From positions 1,116,001 through 1,180,000 of the forward strand of contig NC_058146.1 in NCBI RefSeq assembly GCF_011075055.1: a stretch of 64,000 bases of DNA, written 5' to 3'. The number at the start of each line of letters is the position of its first letter. The first letter of the stretch is position 1. The position numbers were made by a program, and so were the translations under genes. The DNA is from Mangifera indica. Lineage: Eukaryota > Streptophyta > Magnoliopsida > Sapindales > Anacardiaceae. Below, piece by piece: positions 63,831-64,000 of this stretch. The notes under the pieces are model-generated. The model was not told the DNA's origin, searched no databases, and was given only the letters and a program-made list of their open reading frames with translations.

Positions 63831-64000
63831 TATTTCTTCTTAGGGTTAGAAGTCAAGCGCAACGGCGAAGGAATTGTTCTTAGCAAATAAAAATATGCAC
63901 AAGATGTGGTAGATGAAATTAATCTCGACAACTACAAAACTGTCAACACCCTTATTCCTCAGTAGCACGACACAAATCCAGAAAGCGTAGAACCTATGTA
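63831..64000 (+). pseudogene. Ty1/copia reverse-transcriptase fragment, degenerate
   Basis: A short reading frame matches the C-terminal part of copia reverse transcriptase, with YFFLGLEVKRNGEGIVLS then a stop, followed by KYAQDVVDEINLDNYKT and a second stop. It runs off the window edge. At least two in-frame stops show that it is dead. Confidence 0.65.

Noticed and set aside
1..64000. tRNA, rRNA, known microRNA or CRISPR features
   Set aside because: No cloverleaf with a convincing B-box, no rRNA-like sequence, none of the common conserved microRNA words I looked for and no spaced direct repeats were found. A covariance-model scan would be needed to be certain.

Overview
The window is nuclear DNA from a flowering plant, probably a eudicot. 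The evidence is AT-rich spacers, short GT-AG introns, and proteins that exist only in plants or have plant-specific forms: a DUF936 protein, a vacuolar sorting receptor, chloroplast ClpR1, a BTB-NPH3 protein of the NPY type, a class II LBD protein and an EAR-motif C2H2 zinc finger. I could not fix the species. There are no operons. Eight intact genes and one clear pseudogene were rebuilt exon by exon, and every joined frame was checked for phase by hand.

Layout, left to right. 200-2288 (+) is a DUF936 gene of 4 exons. 3269-9839 (+) is a BP-80-type vacuolar sorting receptor of 12 exons. 11341-12445 (-) is a decayed RSL-type root-hair bHLH gene. 15788-20249 (-) is a ZFPL1-like Golgi RING protein of 9 exons. 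20801-21096 is a small hAT-type MITE. 25181-25906 (-) is a single-exon ZAT10/AZF-type repressor. 26596-27077 is a Tourist-like MITE. 28756-30529 holds two palindromic MULE-type elements almost side by side. 31708-35964 (+) is CLPR1 with 9 exons. 37166-47955 (-) is BUB3 with 9 exons; its second intron is swollen to about 7.8 kb by two hAT elements in opposite orientation, one of which carries a third copy of the palindromic MULE-type element. 48416-49370 is a fourth copy. 53884-57703 (+) is an NPY-like BTB-NPH3 gene of 4 exons. 61480-62213 (+) is an LBD37/38/39-like gene of 2 exons. The right edge holds a truncated fifth MULE-type copy and a dead copia reverse-transcriptase fragment.

The genes do not form one pathway. 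They cover vacuolar protein sorting, the Golgi, stress and nitrogen transcriptional control, chloroplast proteolysis, the spindle checkpoint and auxin-linked organogenesis. The neighbourhood (RSL bHLH, C2H2 repressor, CLPR1, BUB3, NPY, LBD) recalls pairs I remember as neighbours in Arabidopsis, so it may be an old conserved block.

The most notable structure beyond the genes is the family of long-inverted-repeat MULE-type elements. Five copies lie within 35 kb, two with perfect 10-bp and one with perfect 9-bp target duplications, and their interiors are nearly self-complementary. Next are the inverted hAT pair inside BUB3 and the multiply broken bHLH gene. I saw no CRISPR array, no convincing tRNA or rRNA, and no obviously new multi-gene system.
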